DNA of 64,000 nt from Actinokineospora bangkokensis (lineage in GTDB: Bacteria > Actinomycetota > Actinomycetes > Mycobacteriales > Pseudonocardiaceae), in NCBI RefSeq assembly GCF_001940455.1, contig NZ_MKQR01000009.1:124754-188753 (forward strand). The letters run 5' to 3'. Every line of letters starts with the position of its first letter. The stretch's first letter is position 1. The notes under the pieces are model-generated. The model searched no databases. It was not told the origin of the DNA and saw only the letters and a list, made by a program, of their open reading frames with translations. Shown in pieces: positions 32,876 through 41,784 of the stretch. Both the position numbers and the translations under genes were made by a program.

Positions 32876-33511
32876 ATGGCGTCTCGACCCGGTTTCGACG
32901 GCGCCGCGGCCGTCACGAGGTCCCTGCTCGGCTGGGGCGTCGTGGCGCCCGTCTTCTACCTGGTCTTCGGGTTGGTCCTCGCCCTCACCCGCCCCGGCTT
33001 CGACCTGTCGAAGCACGCCCTGAGCCTGCTGACCTTGGGCGACGGCGGCTGGTTGCAGATCCTCAACTTCGTCCTGACCGGGCTCATGGTGCTCGCGGCC
33101 GCGTACGGCTTCTGGCGGGCGCTGCCCCGGCGCGCCACCGGCGCCCTGCTCGCGGTGTACGGGGTGTGCTTGGTGCTGAGCGGGGTGTTCCGGCCCGATC
33201 CCGTGGGCGGGTTCCCGCCCGGCGCGCCGGAGGGGGCCTCCGCCAGCGGGGTGCTGCACCTGGCGTTCGGCGGGGTGGGGTTCCTGTGCTTGGCGGCTGC
33301 CTGCTTCACCGCCGCCGGGGTCGTGGGGGCGGCTTCCCGGGTGGCCGGGGTCGTCGTGCTGCTGGGGTTCGCCGGTGGCGCCGCCACCGGTGGGGCCCCG
33401 GTGGGGGTGCTGCTGCTGTGGGTGGCCGTGGTCGTGGGGTTGGGGTGGCTGGCGTTCGCCTCCGTCCGGGCGTACCGGCAGGTGCCGCACCCGGTCCTCG
33501 CCCGGCGGTGA
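32876..33511 (+). CDS. DUF998 membrane protein, 211 aa
   Basis: Integral membrane protein with about six predicted helices. It begins with LLGWGVVAPVFYLVFGLVLALTRPGFDLSKHALS, and the segment FDLSKHALSLL after helix 1 is characteristic of DUF998. The family has no established function. The ATG at 32876 has AAGGAG upstream; the longer open frame from 32765 includes promoter sequence. It is divergent from the TetR regulator, suggesting inducible expression. Confidence 0.85.
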   Translation: MASRPGFDGAAAVTRSLLGWGVVAPVFYLVFGLVLALTRPGFDLSKHALSLLTLGDGGWLQILNFVLTGLMVLAAAYGFWRALPRRATGALLAVYGVCLVLSGVFRPDPVGGFPPGAPEGASASGVLHLAFGGVGFLCLAAACFTAAGVVGAASRVAGVVVLLGFAGGAATGGAPVGVLLLWVAVVVGLGWLAFASVRAYRQVPHPVLARR

Positions 33512-33597
33512 CCCCCCGGCAAGGCCTGGTCAGCGCGGGCGCGACCCCGTGGGGGCAGTGGGGTGCGGACGGACCCGGGTGACTTCACGAGGGGCAG

Positions 33598-33623
33598 GTG
33601 TGAAATCCGGGCGAAGTGGGTAA
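33598..33623 (+). promoter_or_regulatory. sigma-B-like promoter
   Basis: GTGT (33598-33601), a 16-bp spacer and GGGTAAC (33618-33624) fit the stress-sigma consensus of Streptomyces (GNNT-N14-16-GGGTAY). Transcription would begin about at 33630, just before the ATG at 33634. Confidence 0.45.
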
Positions 33624-33633
33624 CAGCACCTCG

Positions 33634-34047
33634 ATGGGCACCTCCGGTCTCCACATCGTCGTGCGCGCCGACTCCGCCGAGCTGGGCGGGGTGCGCCGCG
33701 CTGTGTCCGCGTGGCTGCGCGATCGCGGCGCCCCCGCGGGCCTGACCAGCGACGTCCTGCTCACCGTCGACGAGGCCGTGGCCAACAGCGTCGAGCACGG
33801 CTACCGCGGTCTTGTCCCCGGTCCCGTCGTGGTCGACCTCGACCTCGACCACGACGGCCTGCTGGTCAGCATCAGCGACGAGGGGCGGTGGCGCCCCCCG
33901 GTGCACGACCCCGCGTCCTTCCGGGGGCGCGGGCTGGGCATCATGCGCACCCTCGCCACGGCCGTCGCGCTCGACACCGACTCCGGCACCACCGTCACCG
34001 CCCGGTTCGCCGTGGCCGCGCCCCAGTTGGTCGCTGTCCGGACCTGA
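33634..34047 (+). CDS. RsbW-like anti-sigma factor/serine kinase (HATPase_c), 137 aa
   Basis: Small GHKL-type kinase domain as in RsbW/SpoIIAB anti-sigma factors. The N-box is DEAVANSVEHGY, the G1 region SISDEGRW and the G2 region RGRGLGIMRTLA. It has no extra domains, so it should bind a sigma factor and/or phosphorylate a STAS antagonist. The ATG at 33634 is preferred because a GTG at 33616 would fall inside the -10-like GGGTAA. No sigma or antagonist gene is adjacent; a STAS protein is encoded at 51724. It ends at a strong hairpin shared with the GH2 operon. Confidence 0.82.
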   Translation: MGTSGLHIVVRADSAELGGVRRAVSAWLRDRGAPAGLTSDVLLTVDEAVANSVEHGYRGLVPGPVVVDLDLDHDGLLVSISDEGRWRPPVHDPASFRGRGLGIMRTLATAVALDTDSGTTVTARFAVAAPQLVAVRT

Positions 34048-34055
34048 GCCGACGA

Positions 34056-34092
34056 CCAGCGCCCCGCACCGGTGTCCGGTGCGGGGCGCTGG
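34056..34092. terminator. strong bidirectional hairpin terminator
   Basis: Perfect 17-bp arms (34056-34072 and 34076-34092) with a TGT loop lie between the convergent RsbW-like gene and the GH2 gene, closing the six-gene sugar operon. Confidence 0.85.
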
Positions 34093-34112
34093 GGTTCGGC
34101 GACGGGATCAGG

Positions 34113-36956
34113 TCACGGCGTCCAGGGGTTCACCACCGCCCAGCTGCTGTCGTCGCCCCACGAGGTCGCGGTGTCGTAGCGGTGGGCGCCCCCGTTCTGG
34201 GCCACCCACACCTCCTCCGCGTAGTGGCGCCAGCTGGCGAACAGCTCGTTGACCGAGGTGAGCCGCACGCTGCCCGCGGCTTGGCCGGGGGAGGCGCAGA
34301 AGGTGGCGTCCCGCGCGAACAGGTCGCCGCCGTCGTTGCCCGCCAGGCGCAGCCGGTAGTCGGCGTGCCGGAGGAACTGGCCGGGCAGGTTCCTGGCCTC
34401 GAAGGAGTAGCAGGAGCTGTCGGCCAGGCCGCGGCGGACGACGAAGGTCGCGTCGCCCTTGAGCAGCGCGTCGCTGCCCGCGGTCACCACGTCGGTGCGG
34501 GCCAGGCCCTCGCGGTGGCGCAGGAACCGGTCGGTGAAGCCCGGCGTGGTCACCTGGAACGACTTCGCCTGGCCCAGCGGCAGGTCCGCGGTGGAGCGCC
34601 AGTAGCCGGTCGCGACCGCCCAGGAGGCGTCCGCGGCGAAGCCGGTGGCGGTGTCCCACGGGTTGGGGCCACCGGGGGTCGCCACGTAGACGCCCTCGGC
34701 GTAGTGGCGGATGAAGGAGCCCGGCTTGTTCTTCGACTCCAGCGAGGTGCCGCCGCTGAGCCCCGCGCGGGGGCAGAACGTGGCGTCGCCCGCGAACAGC
34801 GCGGAGCCGTCGTTGGCCTCGTTGCGCACGCGCGCGTCCCGGTGGCGCAGGAAGCGGCCGGGGAAGTTGCGCGACTCGAACGACACGCACGCCGCGTCGG
34901 CCAGGCCGGGCCTGGTGAGGAACGTGGCGTCCTGCTTCAGCACGTCCGAACCGGCGTCGGTGACGACGTCGGTGCGCGCCAGGCCGTCCTGGTGCCGCAC
35001 CGACCGGTCGGTGTACCCGGGCGTGGTCACCCGCAGCGACACCGGCTCGCCGCGCGGCACGTCGGTGCCGTTCGCCAGCGCCAGCACGCCCAGGTTGGCC
35101 GCCCGCACCCGCGACTCCGACATCTTCAGGACCTTGCGGTCGTAGGTGTAGAAGCCGTTGACCTCGTTCTCCACGTCGTAGGGCTCGGTGAAGACCGACG
35201 CGGACAGCCCCCGGGTCTGGACGTACCGCCCGACCTGCCCGGTGATGTCGACGTAGCGGTTGGTCAGCGTCGTCTCGTCGGGGAACAGCTCGCCGTAGGC
35301 GAAGCCGCGGCCGGGCTGCCACTCGTGGCCCTCGACGCGCCTGCCGAGCCCGCCGAACTCGCCCAGCACGGCCACCCGGGTCGCGGTGGGCGGGCGCGTG
35401 CCGGTCGAGATCTGGTAGGCGTGGTCGTCGACGACGTCGCCGTTGGCGGGCTCGGGGTCGGACAGGCAGCAGTTCGAGCCCGAGTCGTGGTTGATCAGCC
35501 GGGTGCTGTCGATCGAGCGCACCAGGTCGACGATGCGCCCGTTGTCGTACTCGCCCCAGCCCTCGTTGAACGGCACCCACTGCACGATCGAGGTGATGCC
35601 CTTGAGCTGGTCGACGATCCGGCGCAGTTCCGACTCGAAGTTGGCGTGGCTGGCCGCGGGGGTCTCGTCCACCGCGTCGAGCGCGGGCATGTCCTGCCAC
35701 ACCATCAGGCCCAGCTTGTCCGCCCAGTAGTACCAGCGGGCGGGCTCGACCTTGATGTGCTTGCGCACCATGTTGAAGCCCAGGCGCTTCTGCTGCTCCA
35801 GGTCGAAGCGCAGGGCGGCGTCGGTGGGCGCGGTGTAGATCCCGTCCGGCCAGTAGCCCTGGTCCAGGGTGCCGATCTGGAAGACGAACTTGCCGTTGAG
35901 CAGCGGGCGCAGCGCGCCGCCGACGACCGCCTTGCCCAGCGAGCGCATGCCTGCGTACCCGCCGACCTGGTCGCCGCCGCCGGAGCCGGTCAGGGTGACG
36001 CGCAGGTCGTAGAGGAACGGGTCGTCCGGCGACCACAGGCGGGCGTTCGGCACCGGCACGCGGAGCCGCGCGCCCACCGCGCCGGTGGCGGTGCCGACGA
36101 TGCGACCGCCGGTCAGCACCTCCACCTTCGCCTGCTGCCCGGTGACCCCCGTGGCCTGCACCGCGACCTGCAACGCGCCCCCGGGCACGTCCGGGGTGGT
36201 GTCCAGGCGCGTGATGTGCGCGGGCGCCACCGGCTCCAACCACACCGTCTGCCAGATGCCCGACGCCGCGGTGTAGAAGATGCCGTCGGGGTTCTTGCGC
36301 TGCTTGCCGACCGGGTAGAGCTGTCCATCCACTGTTGACTTCACGCCGACGACGATCTCGTTGGTGGCGTTGCGCTTGAGCGCCGAGGTGATGTCGAAGG
36401 AGAACGCGTCGAACCCGCCGGTGTGCGCGCCGACGTCCTTGCCGTTGACCCAGACGCGGGTCTCCCAGGTGACGGCGCCGAAGTTGAGGACGACGTTCTT
36501 GCCGTTCCAGCCGCTGGGCAGGGTGAAGGTGCGGCGGTAGAACATGTTGTCCTCGTGCCGCTGCACGCCGGACAGGGCGGACTCGATCGGGTAGGGCACC
36601 AGGACGCCCTCACCCAGTGGCCTGCCGATCGGCGGGTTGGTGAGGTTGGCCGCGCCGGAGAACTCCCAGACGCCGTTGAGGTTCTGCCAGTCCGCGCGGG
36701 TCAGCTGCGGGCGCGGGTAGTCCGGCAGGGCGTTGGTGGGGCTGACCTGGCCCGTCCACGGGGTGCTCAGCGGCGGGGTCTTGGGCGCCCAGGTGACGCT
36801 GCCTGCCGGTGGCCGGGGGTCCTTGCCCTTCCCCTTGTCCCCCTTGGCCTGCGCGCCCGCGTCGGTGACGCCCAGGACGAGGGAGGTGGTGGCCATCAGC
36901 ATCGTGAGGGCTACTCTGAGTAGTGGTCTCCGGACGTGCGAGGGTGATCGAGCCAC
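34113..36956 (-). CDS. secreted GH2 glycoside hydrolase with two C-terminal AbfB/CBM42-like modules, 947 aa
   Basis: Large extracellular enzyme. Residues 1-37 are a signal peptide, followed by a charged linker (KGDKGKGKDPRPP). Residues about 85-240 form the GH2 sugar-binding jelly roll and 245-340 an immunoglobulin-like domain. A TIM barrel extends to about 620, with acid/base Glu465 (FNEGWGE) and a probable nucleophile Glu533 (VLGEFGG). From about 635 to the end there are two homologous beta-trefoil repeats (SLRVTTPGYTDRSVRHQDGLA; FQVTTPGFTDRFLRHREGLA), the AbfB/CBM42 type that binds arabinofuranose side chains. The GTG start has GGAGAG upstream. It is the last gene of a YtfQ-type sugar importer operon. 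Beta-galactofuranosidase or an arabinose-releasing activity is inferred. Confidence 0.9.
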   Translation of the reverse strand: MARSPSHVRRPLLRVALTMLMATTSLVLGVTDAGAQAKGDKGKGKDPRPPAGSVTWAPKTPPLSTPWTGQVSPTNALPDYPRPQLTRADWQNLNGVWEFSGAANLTNPPIGRPLGEGVLVPYPIESALSGVQRHEDNMFYRRTFTLPSGWNGKNVVLNFGAVTWETRVWVNGKDVGAHTGGFDAFSFDITSALKRNATNEIVVGVKSTVDGQLYPVGKQRKNPDGIFYTAASGIWQTVWLEPVAPAHITRLDTTPDVPGGALQVAVQATGVTGQQAKVEVLTGGRIVGTATGAVGARLRVPVPNARLWSPDDPFLYDLRVTLTGSGGGDQVGGYAGMRSLGKAVVGGALRPLLNGKFVFQIGTLDQGYWPDGIYTAPTDAALRFDLEQQKRLGFNMVRKHIKVEPARWYYWADKLGLMVWQDMPALDAVDETPAASHANFESELRRIVDQLKGITSIVQWVPFNEGWGEYDNGRIVDLVRSIDSTRLINHDSGSNCCLSDPEPANGDVVDDHAYQISTGTRPPTATRVAVLGEFGGLGRRVEGHEWQPGRGFAYGELFPDETTLTNRYVDITGQVGRYVQTRGLSASVFTEPYDVENEVNGFYTYDRKVLKMSESRVRAANLGVLALANGTDVPRGEPVSLRVTTPGYTDRSVRHQDGLARTDVVTDAGSDVLKQDATFLTRPGLADAACVSFESRNFPGRFLRHRDARVRNEANDGSALFAGDATFCPRAGLSGGTSLESKNKPGSFIRHYAEGVYVATPGGPNPWDTATGFAADASWAVATGYWRSTADLPLGQAKSFQVTTPGFTDRFLRHREGLARTDVVTAGSDALLKGDATFVVRRGLADSSCYSFEARNLPGQFLRHADYRLRLAGNDGGDLFARDATFCASPGQAAGSVRLTSVNELFASWRHYAEEVWVAQNGGAHRYDTATSWGDDSSWAVVNPWTP

Positions 36957-37022
36957 GGTGCTCTCCGGTTTCTCTCAGGGTGGGACGGACCGGGACGGGT
37001 GGATCGGGGGACGCGCCGCGCG

Positions 37023-38033
37023 TCAGCGCCTGCGCACCCGGGACAGCACGGTCTGGGTGACCACGACGACGATGAGCACGGCGCCGCTGACCACGGCCTG
37101 CATGTTGGAGTTGACCGAACCGCTCTGGTTGATCAGCTCCTGGATCGCGTAGAGCAGGGCGACCCCGGCGAGGGTGCCGCTGACCGCGCCCTGCCCGCCG
37201 GTGAGCAGCGTGCCGCCGATGACGACCGCGGCGATGGCGTTCAGCTCCAAGCCCACGCCGATGACGGTGACGCCCGAGCCCAGCTGCGCGGCGTTGAGCG
37301 CGCCCGCGAGCCCGGCCAGCCCGCCGGACAGCGCGTAGGTGACGACCTTCGTGCGCGCCACCGGCAGCCCCATCAGCGACGCGGCGTCCTCGGACCCGCC
37401 GATGGCGAACAGCCGCATGCCGAACGCGGTGCGCTGGAGCAGGAGCCCGCCGAGCAGGAACAGCACCAGCACGACCCACACCGGGACGCCGATGCCGAGC
37501 ACCGCACCCTGGCCCAGCCACCGGAAGGCCGAGCCCGCGGGCACCAGGAACGTCTGGCTGCCCTCGTCGGTGAGGAACTGGAGCAGGCCGCGGGCGAACA
37601 GCAGCCCGCCCAGGGTGACGATGAACGGCGCCATGCCCCACCTGCCGATCAGCAGGCCCTGCACCAGCCCGATCGCCAGGGCCACGGCCAGCGGCAGCAG
37701 CAGCGCGCCGAGCACGCCCCACCGCGAGCCGTAGGCGGCCAGCACGCCGGACAGCGCGTACACCGAGCCCACCGACAGGTCGATGCCGCCGCTGACGATC
37801 ACCAGGGTCATGCCCAGCGCGATCACCGCCAGGAACGACGCCTGCACGGCGACGTTGCCCAGGTTGTACCCGGTGAGGAAGGTGTCGTAGGCGATGCCGC
37901 CGTAGGCCAGCAGCAGCGCCAGCACCACCAGCGCGCCGTGCCGCTGGGCCAGCGCGGCCACCGCGGCGGCGGTGGACCGGCGCCGCGGGGCGGCGGTGGC
38001 GGTGGTGCCCGGGCGCAGGTCGGTGGTGCTCAT
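37023..38033 (-). CDS. sugar ABC transporter permease (YjfF-like), 336 aa
   Basis: Inner-membrane permease of the ribose/galactofuranose importer class (BPD_transp_2), with eight to ten helices and the hallmark LGMTLVIVSGGIDLSVGSV. The later GGTLLTGGQGAVSGTLAGV is the second conserved segment. Its ATG overlaps the stop of the preceding permease gene (ATGA). It forms the channel with that paralogous permease and is powered by the double ATPase. The next gene downstream, 66 bp away, is the secreted GH2 hydrolase. Confidence 0.92.
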   Translation of the reverse strand: MSTTDLRPGTTATAAPRRRSTAAAVAALAQRHGALVVLALLLAYGGIAYDTFLTGYNLGNVAVQASFLAVIALGMTLVIVSGGIDLSVGSVYALSGVLAAYGSRWGVLGALLLPLAVALAIGLVQGLLIGRWGMAPFIVTLGGLLFARGLLQFLTDEGSQTFLVPAGSAFRWLGQGAVLGIGVPVWVVLVLFLLGGLLLQRTAFGMRLFAIGGSEDAASLMGLPVARTKVVTYALSGGLAGLAGALNAAQLGSGVTVIGVGLELNAIAAVVIGGTLLTGGQGAVSGTLAGVALLYAIQELINQSGSVNSNMQAVVSGAVLIVVVVTQTVLSRVRRR

Positions 38034-38995
38034 CGCGTGGCTCCCCGGTCGCGTTGCAGCAGCACGGCCGCGGCGATGATGACCGCCTGGGCCATCTGCG
38101 CCACCGACACCGGCACGTCGTTCTTGATCAGGGTCGCGGTGATGAGCTGCATCAGCACCGCGCCCGCCACCGTGCCCGCCACCCGCACCCGCCCGCCGGA
38201 GAGCGGGGTGCCGCCGACGACGACCGCGGTGATGGCCGACAGCTCGATCAGCTCGCCCAGCCGGGACGGGTCGCTGGCGCCCAGGCGCGCGGTGCCGAGC
38301 ACCCCGGCGATCCCGGCCAGCACCCCGGACACCACGTAGACGACCACCAGCGTGCGCTTGACCGGCAGGCCCGCGAACTCCGCGGCCCGGCGGTTGCCGC
38401 CGATGGCGACGACGTGCCTGCCGAAGGTGGTGCGCCCCACCAGGAACGCCACCACCAGCACGGCGACCACCGCCACCAGCACGGTGTACGGGATGCCGAG
38501 CACGGTGCCCGCGCCCAGTTCCCGGATGCCGGGGTCGCGGACGTCCTTGAGCCTGCCGTCGGCGATCACCAGCGCGAGGCCGCGGCCGCCGACGAGCAGC
38601 GCCAGGGTGGCCACGATCGGCTGCACGCCGACGAAGGCGACCAGCGACCCGTTCACCAGCCCCGCCACCGCGCCCGCGGCGACGACCAGCAGGACCGCGG
38701 GCACCGGGCCGTAGCCCAGGTACAGCGGCAGGATCGCCGCGCCGATCGCCATCACCGACCCCACCGACAGGTCGATGCCCTCGGTGCCGATCACCAGCGC
38801 CATGCCCAGCGCCACCACCAGCACCGGCACCACCTGCACGGCCAGCGTGCGCAGCGTGTCGACGGCCAGGAAGTTCGGGGTGATGGCGACGTTGACGAGC
38901 ACCAGCAGGACCAGCGCGGCGTAGGCGCCGTAGTCGCGCAGCAGGCCGACCGCCTGCGCCCGGTCGACCCGTCGGGCCGCGGTTCGCGCCGTCAT
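38030..38995 (-). CDS. sugar ABC transporter permease (YtfT-like), 321 aa
   Basis: Second permease of the importer, with the conserved LGMALVIGTEGIDLSVGSVMAIGA and GGTPLSGGRVRVAGTVAGAV segments. Two distinct permeases in one operon are typical of galactofuranose (YtfT/YjfF) systems rather than of ribose systems, which usually have one. The start overlaps the ATPase stop by four bases (ATGA), and its stop overlaps the next permease start in the same way, ensuring balanced translation. Confidence 0.92.
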   Translation of the reverse strand: MTARTAARRVDRAQAVGLLRDYGAYAALVLLVLVNVAITPNFLAVDTLRTLAVQVVPVLVVALGMALVIGTEGIDLSVGSVMAIGAAILPLYLGYGPVPAVLLVVAAGAVAGLVNGSLVAFVGVQPIVATLALLVGGRGLALVIADGRLKDVRDPGIRELGAGTVLGIPYTVLVAVVAVLVVAFLVGRTTFGRHVVAIGGNRRAAEFAGLPVKRTLVVVYVVSGVLAGIAGVLGTARLGASDPSRLGELIELSAITAVVVGGTPLSGGRVRVAGTVAGAVLMQLITATLIKNDVPVSVAQMAQAVIIAAAVLLQRDRGATR

Positions 38996-40524
38996 CCGGA
39001 CTCCTTCCCGGCCCGGGCGATCGCCGACAGCACCCCGTCGGCGTCGACCTCCCCGCCCGCCAACTCCGACACCGACACCCCGTCGCGCAGCACGACGACC
39101 CGGTCGGCGCCCGCCACCAGCTCCTCCAGGTCGCTGGAGACCAGCACGATGCCCAGGCCCTGCTCGGCCAGCTCGTCCACCAGCGCCTGCACCTCGGCCT
39201 TGACACCGACGTCGATGCCGCGGGTGGGCTCGTCGAGCAGCAGCACCCGGGGCGCCATGGCCAACCAGCGCGCCAGCACCACCTTCTGCTGGTTGCCGCC
39301 GGACAGCTCGCCCACCTTCTGCTCGGGGCTCGCGGCCTTGATGCGCAACCGCCGCATGAACGCGCCCACCACCGCGTCCTGCTTGGCCCGCGACACCACA
39401 CCCGCGCGGGAGAGCCGCGGCAGCGCGGCGAGCACGATGTTCTCCCGCACGGACAGGTGCGGGATGATGCCCTCGGCCTTGCGGTCTTCCGGCACGAGCA
39501 CCACGCCCGCGCGGATGGCGGCGGCGGGGGAGCCGGTGCGCACGGGCTTGCCGTCCACGACGACGGCACCGCCGTCGAGCGCCTGCAACCCGGCCAGCGC
39601 CTGCACCGTCTCGCTGCGGCCGGAGCCGAGCAGCCCGCCGAGCCCGACCACCTCGCCGCGGCGCACGGTCAGGTCCACCCCGCTGAGGACGGTCGAGCGG
39701 CGCAGCCCGGTCGCCACCAGCACCGGCTCGTCCCGCTCGTCCTGCGCGGCGTGCTCGCCGGAGAACGCGGTGGTGCCCTCGGCGCGCACGGTGGCGACCT
39801 CCCGGCCCAGCATCGTCGCCACCAGCCGCACCCGGTCGAGCCCGGCCAGGGCGCCGGTGTGCACGACCTGCCCGTCGCGCAGGACGGTCACCGAGTCGCA
39901 CACCCGGTACAGCTCGTCCACCCGGTGGCTGACGAACACCACGCCCACACCGCGCTCGGCCAGCCGCCGCACCAGGGCCAGCAGGGTGTCCACCTCGCGC
40001 GGCTCCAGCGAGGACGTGGGTTCGTCCATGATGACCACCCCCGCGTCCACGTCGACCGCCCTGGCCACCGCGACCATCTGCCGCACGCCCAGCCCGAGCG
40101 TGCTGAGCCGCCTGCCCGGGTCGACGTCGATGCCCAGGTCGGTCAGCAGCGCGCCCGCCCGCCGCCGCATCCCGCGGAAGTCGACCAGGCCGCGCTTGCG
40201 CGGTTCCCGCCCCAGGTAGAGGTTCCCGGCCACCGTCATCGACGGCACCAGGTTCACCTCCTGGTACACGGTGCTGATCCCCGCGGCCTGCGCGGCGGCG
40301 GGCCCGTCGAAGCGGACCGGACCGCCGCGCAGCAGCAGCGACCCCTCGTCGGGGCGGTGCACCCCGGTGAGGACCTTGATCAGCGTGGACTTGCCCGCGC
40401 CGTTCTCGCCCACCAGCGCCCGCACCTCACCGGCGCGGACCTCCAGGTCGACGCCGCGCAGCGCGTGCACGCCCGCGAACCGCTTGTGGATCCCGGACGC
40501 GGCGAGCACCACTTCCTCTGCCAC
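38992..40524 (-). CDS. sugar ABC importer ATPase with two ABC domains, 510 aa
   Basis: Energy-coupling subunit of the RbsA/YtfR/AraG family. The N-terminal ABC domain has an intact Walker A (GENGAGKST), the signature-position sequence LSTLGLGVRQMVAVARA, and Walker B VVIMDEPTSSLE. The C-terminal ABC domain has a degenerate P-loop (GLLGSGRSE) but a canonical LSGGNQQKVVLARW and LLLDEPTRGID, exactly as in this family. The start is a GTG with GAGGAGG upstream. It lies 46 bp after the binding-protein gene and is coupled to the permeases by a four-base overlap. Confidence 0.94.
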   Translation of the reverse strand: MAEEVVLAASGIHKRFAGVHALRGVDLEVRAGEVRALVGENGAGKSTLIKVLTGVHRPDEGSLLLRGGPVRFDGPAAAQAAGISTVYQEVNLVPSMTVAGNLYLGREPRKRGLVDFRGMRRRAGALLTDLGIDVDPGRRLSTLGLGVRQMVAVARAVDVDAGVVIMDEPTSSLEPREVDTLLALVRRLAERGVGVVFVSHRVDELYRVCDSVTVLRDGQVVHTGALAGLDRVRLVATMLGREVATVRAEGTTAFSGEHAAQDERDEPVLVATGLRRSTVLSGVDLTVRRGEVVGLGGLLGSGRSETVQALAGLQALDGGAVVVDGKPVRTGSPAAAIRAGVVLVPEDRKAEGIIPHLSVRENIVLAALPRLSRAGVVSRAKQDAVVGAFMRRLRIKAASPEQKVGELSGGNQQKVVLARWLAMAPRVLLLDEPTRGIDVGVKAEVQALVDELAEQGLGIVLVSSDLEELVAGADRVVVLRDGVSVSELAGGEVDADGVLSAIARAGKESG

Positions 40525-40570
40525 GACTGCGCGCCTCCTCGCACGTCCTGCCGGTGGGTTCTGCCGCGGG

Positions 40571-41668
40571 TCAGTACGCGGCGGAGACCTCGGCGGCGGC
40601 GTTGTCCCTGTCGTACTGCTTGTCCTCGATCACGACCGAGGACTGGATGGACTCGCCGGAGAGGAACTTGGCGATGGTGTCGAAGGCCAGCGGGCCGAAG
40701 CGGGGGTTGGACTCGATGACGGCGTTGACCTCGCCGTCGACGATGCCCTGCACCGCGTTGCGCGTGCCGTCGACCGAGACGACCTTGACGTCGGTGCCCG
40801 GCTTCCTGCCCGCGGACTTGATCGCGGTCACCGCGCCCAGGGCCATCTCGTCGTTCTCGGCGTAGACCGCGGTGATGCCGGGGTTGGCCTGGAGCAGGTT
40901 CTCGGTGACCGTCTGGCCCTTCTCCCGGGAGAAGTCGCCGGTCTGCTCGGCGACGACCTCGATGCCGGGCGCGTTGGCGGCCACGTAGTCCTTGAAGCCG
41001 GAGGTGCGGTCGGTGGTGACGTTGTTGCCCGAGGACCCCAGCAGGATGGCGACCTTGGCGGTGCCGCCGGTGGCCTTGGCCATCGCCTCCCCGGCGCGCT
41101 TGCCCTGCTCGACGAAGTCCGAGCCGATGAAGGTCAGGTAGTCCTTGCAGGCGGTCGCGGACGTCAGCTTGCGATCGACCGTGATCACCGGGACGTTCTT
41201 GGCGCGCGCGGCCTGCAGGGCCGGTTCGAGGCCCTCGGAGTTCAGCGGTGCCACGATGAGCACCTGCGCGCCCTGGGCGAGCATCGACTGGATGTCGGAG
41301 ACCTGCTTGCCCAGGTTGGAATCCGCGTTGGTGGTGAGCAGCTTGCGCACGCCCCGCTCCTGCGCCTCGGCCTTGATCGAGGCGGTCTCCGCGATCCGGA
41401 AGGGGTTGGCCTCCTTCTCCGACTGGGAGAACCCGACCACCGCGTCCTTGAGCTCGACCTTGGTCGCGCCGTACTGCTCCAGCGTGCACCCCGGGCCGCT
41501 CGCGGTCCCGGTCTTGACCACCTGCGTGCCCCCGGACTGCTCGGTGGTGCCGGAGCCGGAGCCCTCCGGGTTCGCGCACCCGGCGAGCGCGATGGCCGCC
41601 GCGGCGACCAGCGCGGCCGGGCGGGCCACGCGGTGGGAGGTGTTGGGGCGCAACGGGACCCGGGTCAT
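40571..41668 (-). CDS. YtfQ-like sugar-binding lipoprotein, 365 aa
   Basis: Extracellular substrate-binding protein anchored as a lipoprotein. Lipobox IALAGC places the lipidated Cys at 31, followed by a Gly/Ser/Thr-rich linker. The mature part is a periplasmic-binding-protein fold of the RbsB/YtfQ group. VVGFSQSEKEANPFRIAETASIKAEA, GDFSREKGQTV and VYAENDEMALGAVTAIK closely resemble the galactofuranose-binding protein YtfQ as remembered. GAAGGAG precedes the ATG. It defines the importer specificity, probably for a furanose monosaccharide. A short GTTC-T-GAAC palindrome (41790-41798) lies upstream, in the 3-prime end of the DeoR gene. Confidence 0.9.
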   Translation of the reverse strand: MTRVPLRPNTSHRVARPAALVAAAAIALAGCANPEGSGSGTTEQSGGTQVVKTGTASGPGCTLEQYGATKVELKDAVVGFSQSEKEANPFRIAETASIKAEAQERGVRKLLTTNADSNLGKQVSDIQSMLAQGAQVLIVAPLNSEGLEPALQAARAKNVPVITVDRKLTSATACKDYLTFIGSDFVEQGKRAGEAMAKATGGTAKVAILLGSSGNNVTTDRTSGFKDYVAANAPGIEVVAEQTGDFSREKGQTVTENLLQANPGITAVYAENDEMALGAVTAIKSAGRKPGTDVKVVSVDGTRNAVQGIVDGEVNAVIESNPRFGPLAFDTIAKFLSGESIQSSVVIEDKQYDRDNAAAEVSAAY

Positions 41669-41784
41669 CTGCCACTCCTTCGGGGCTGGGTGGACCGCGG
41701 TGGGGACGTCGCGGTCCCGCGAGGCCGACCGCTCCTCGCGTGTTCAGGACTTAACCCCGGGCGCACACCGGAGGGCAAGAACTG

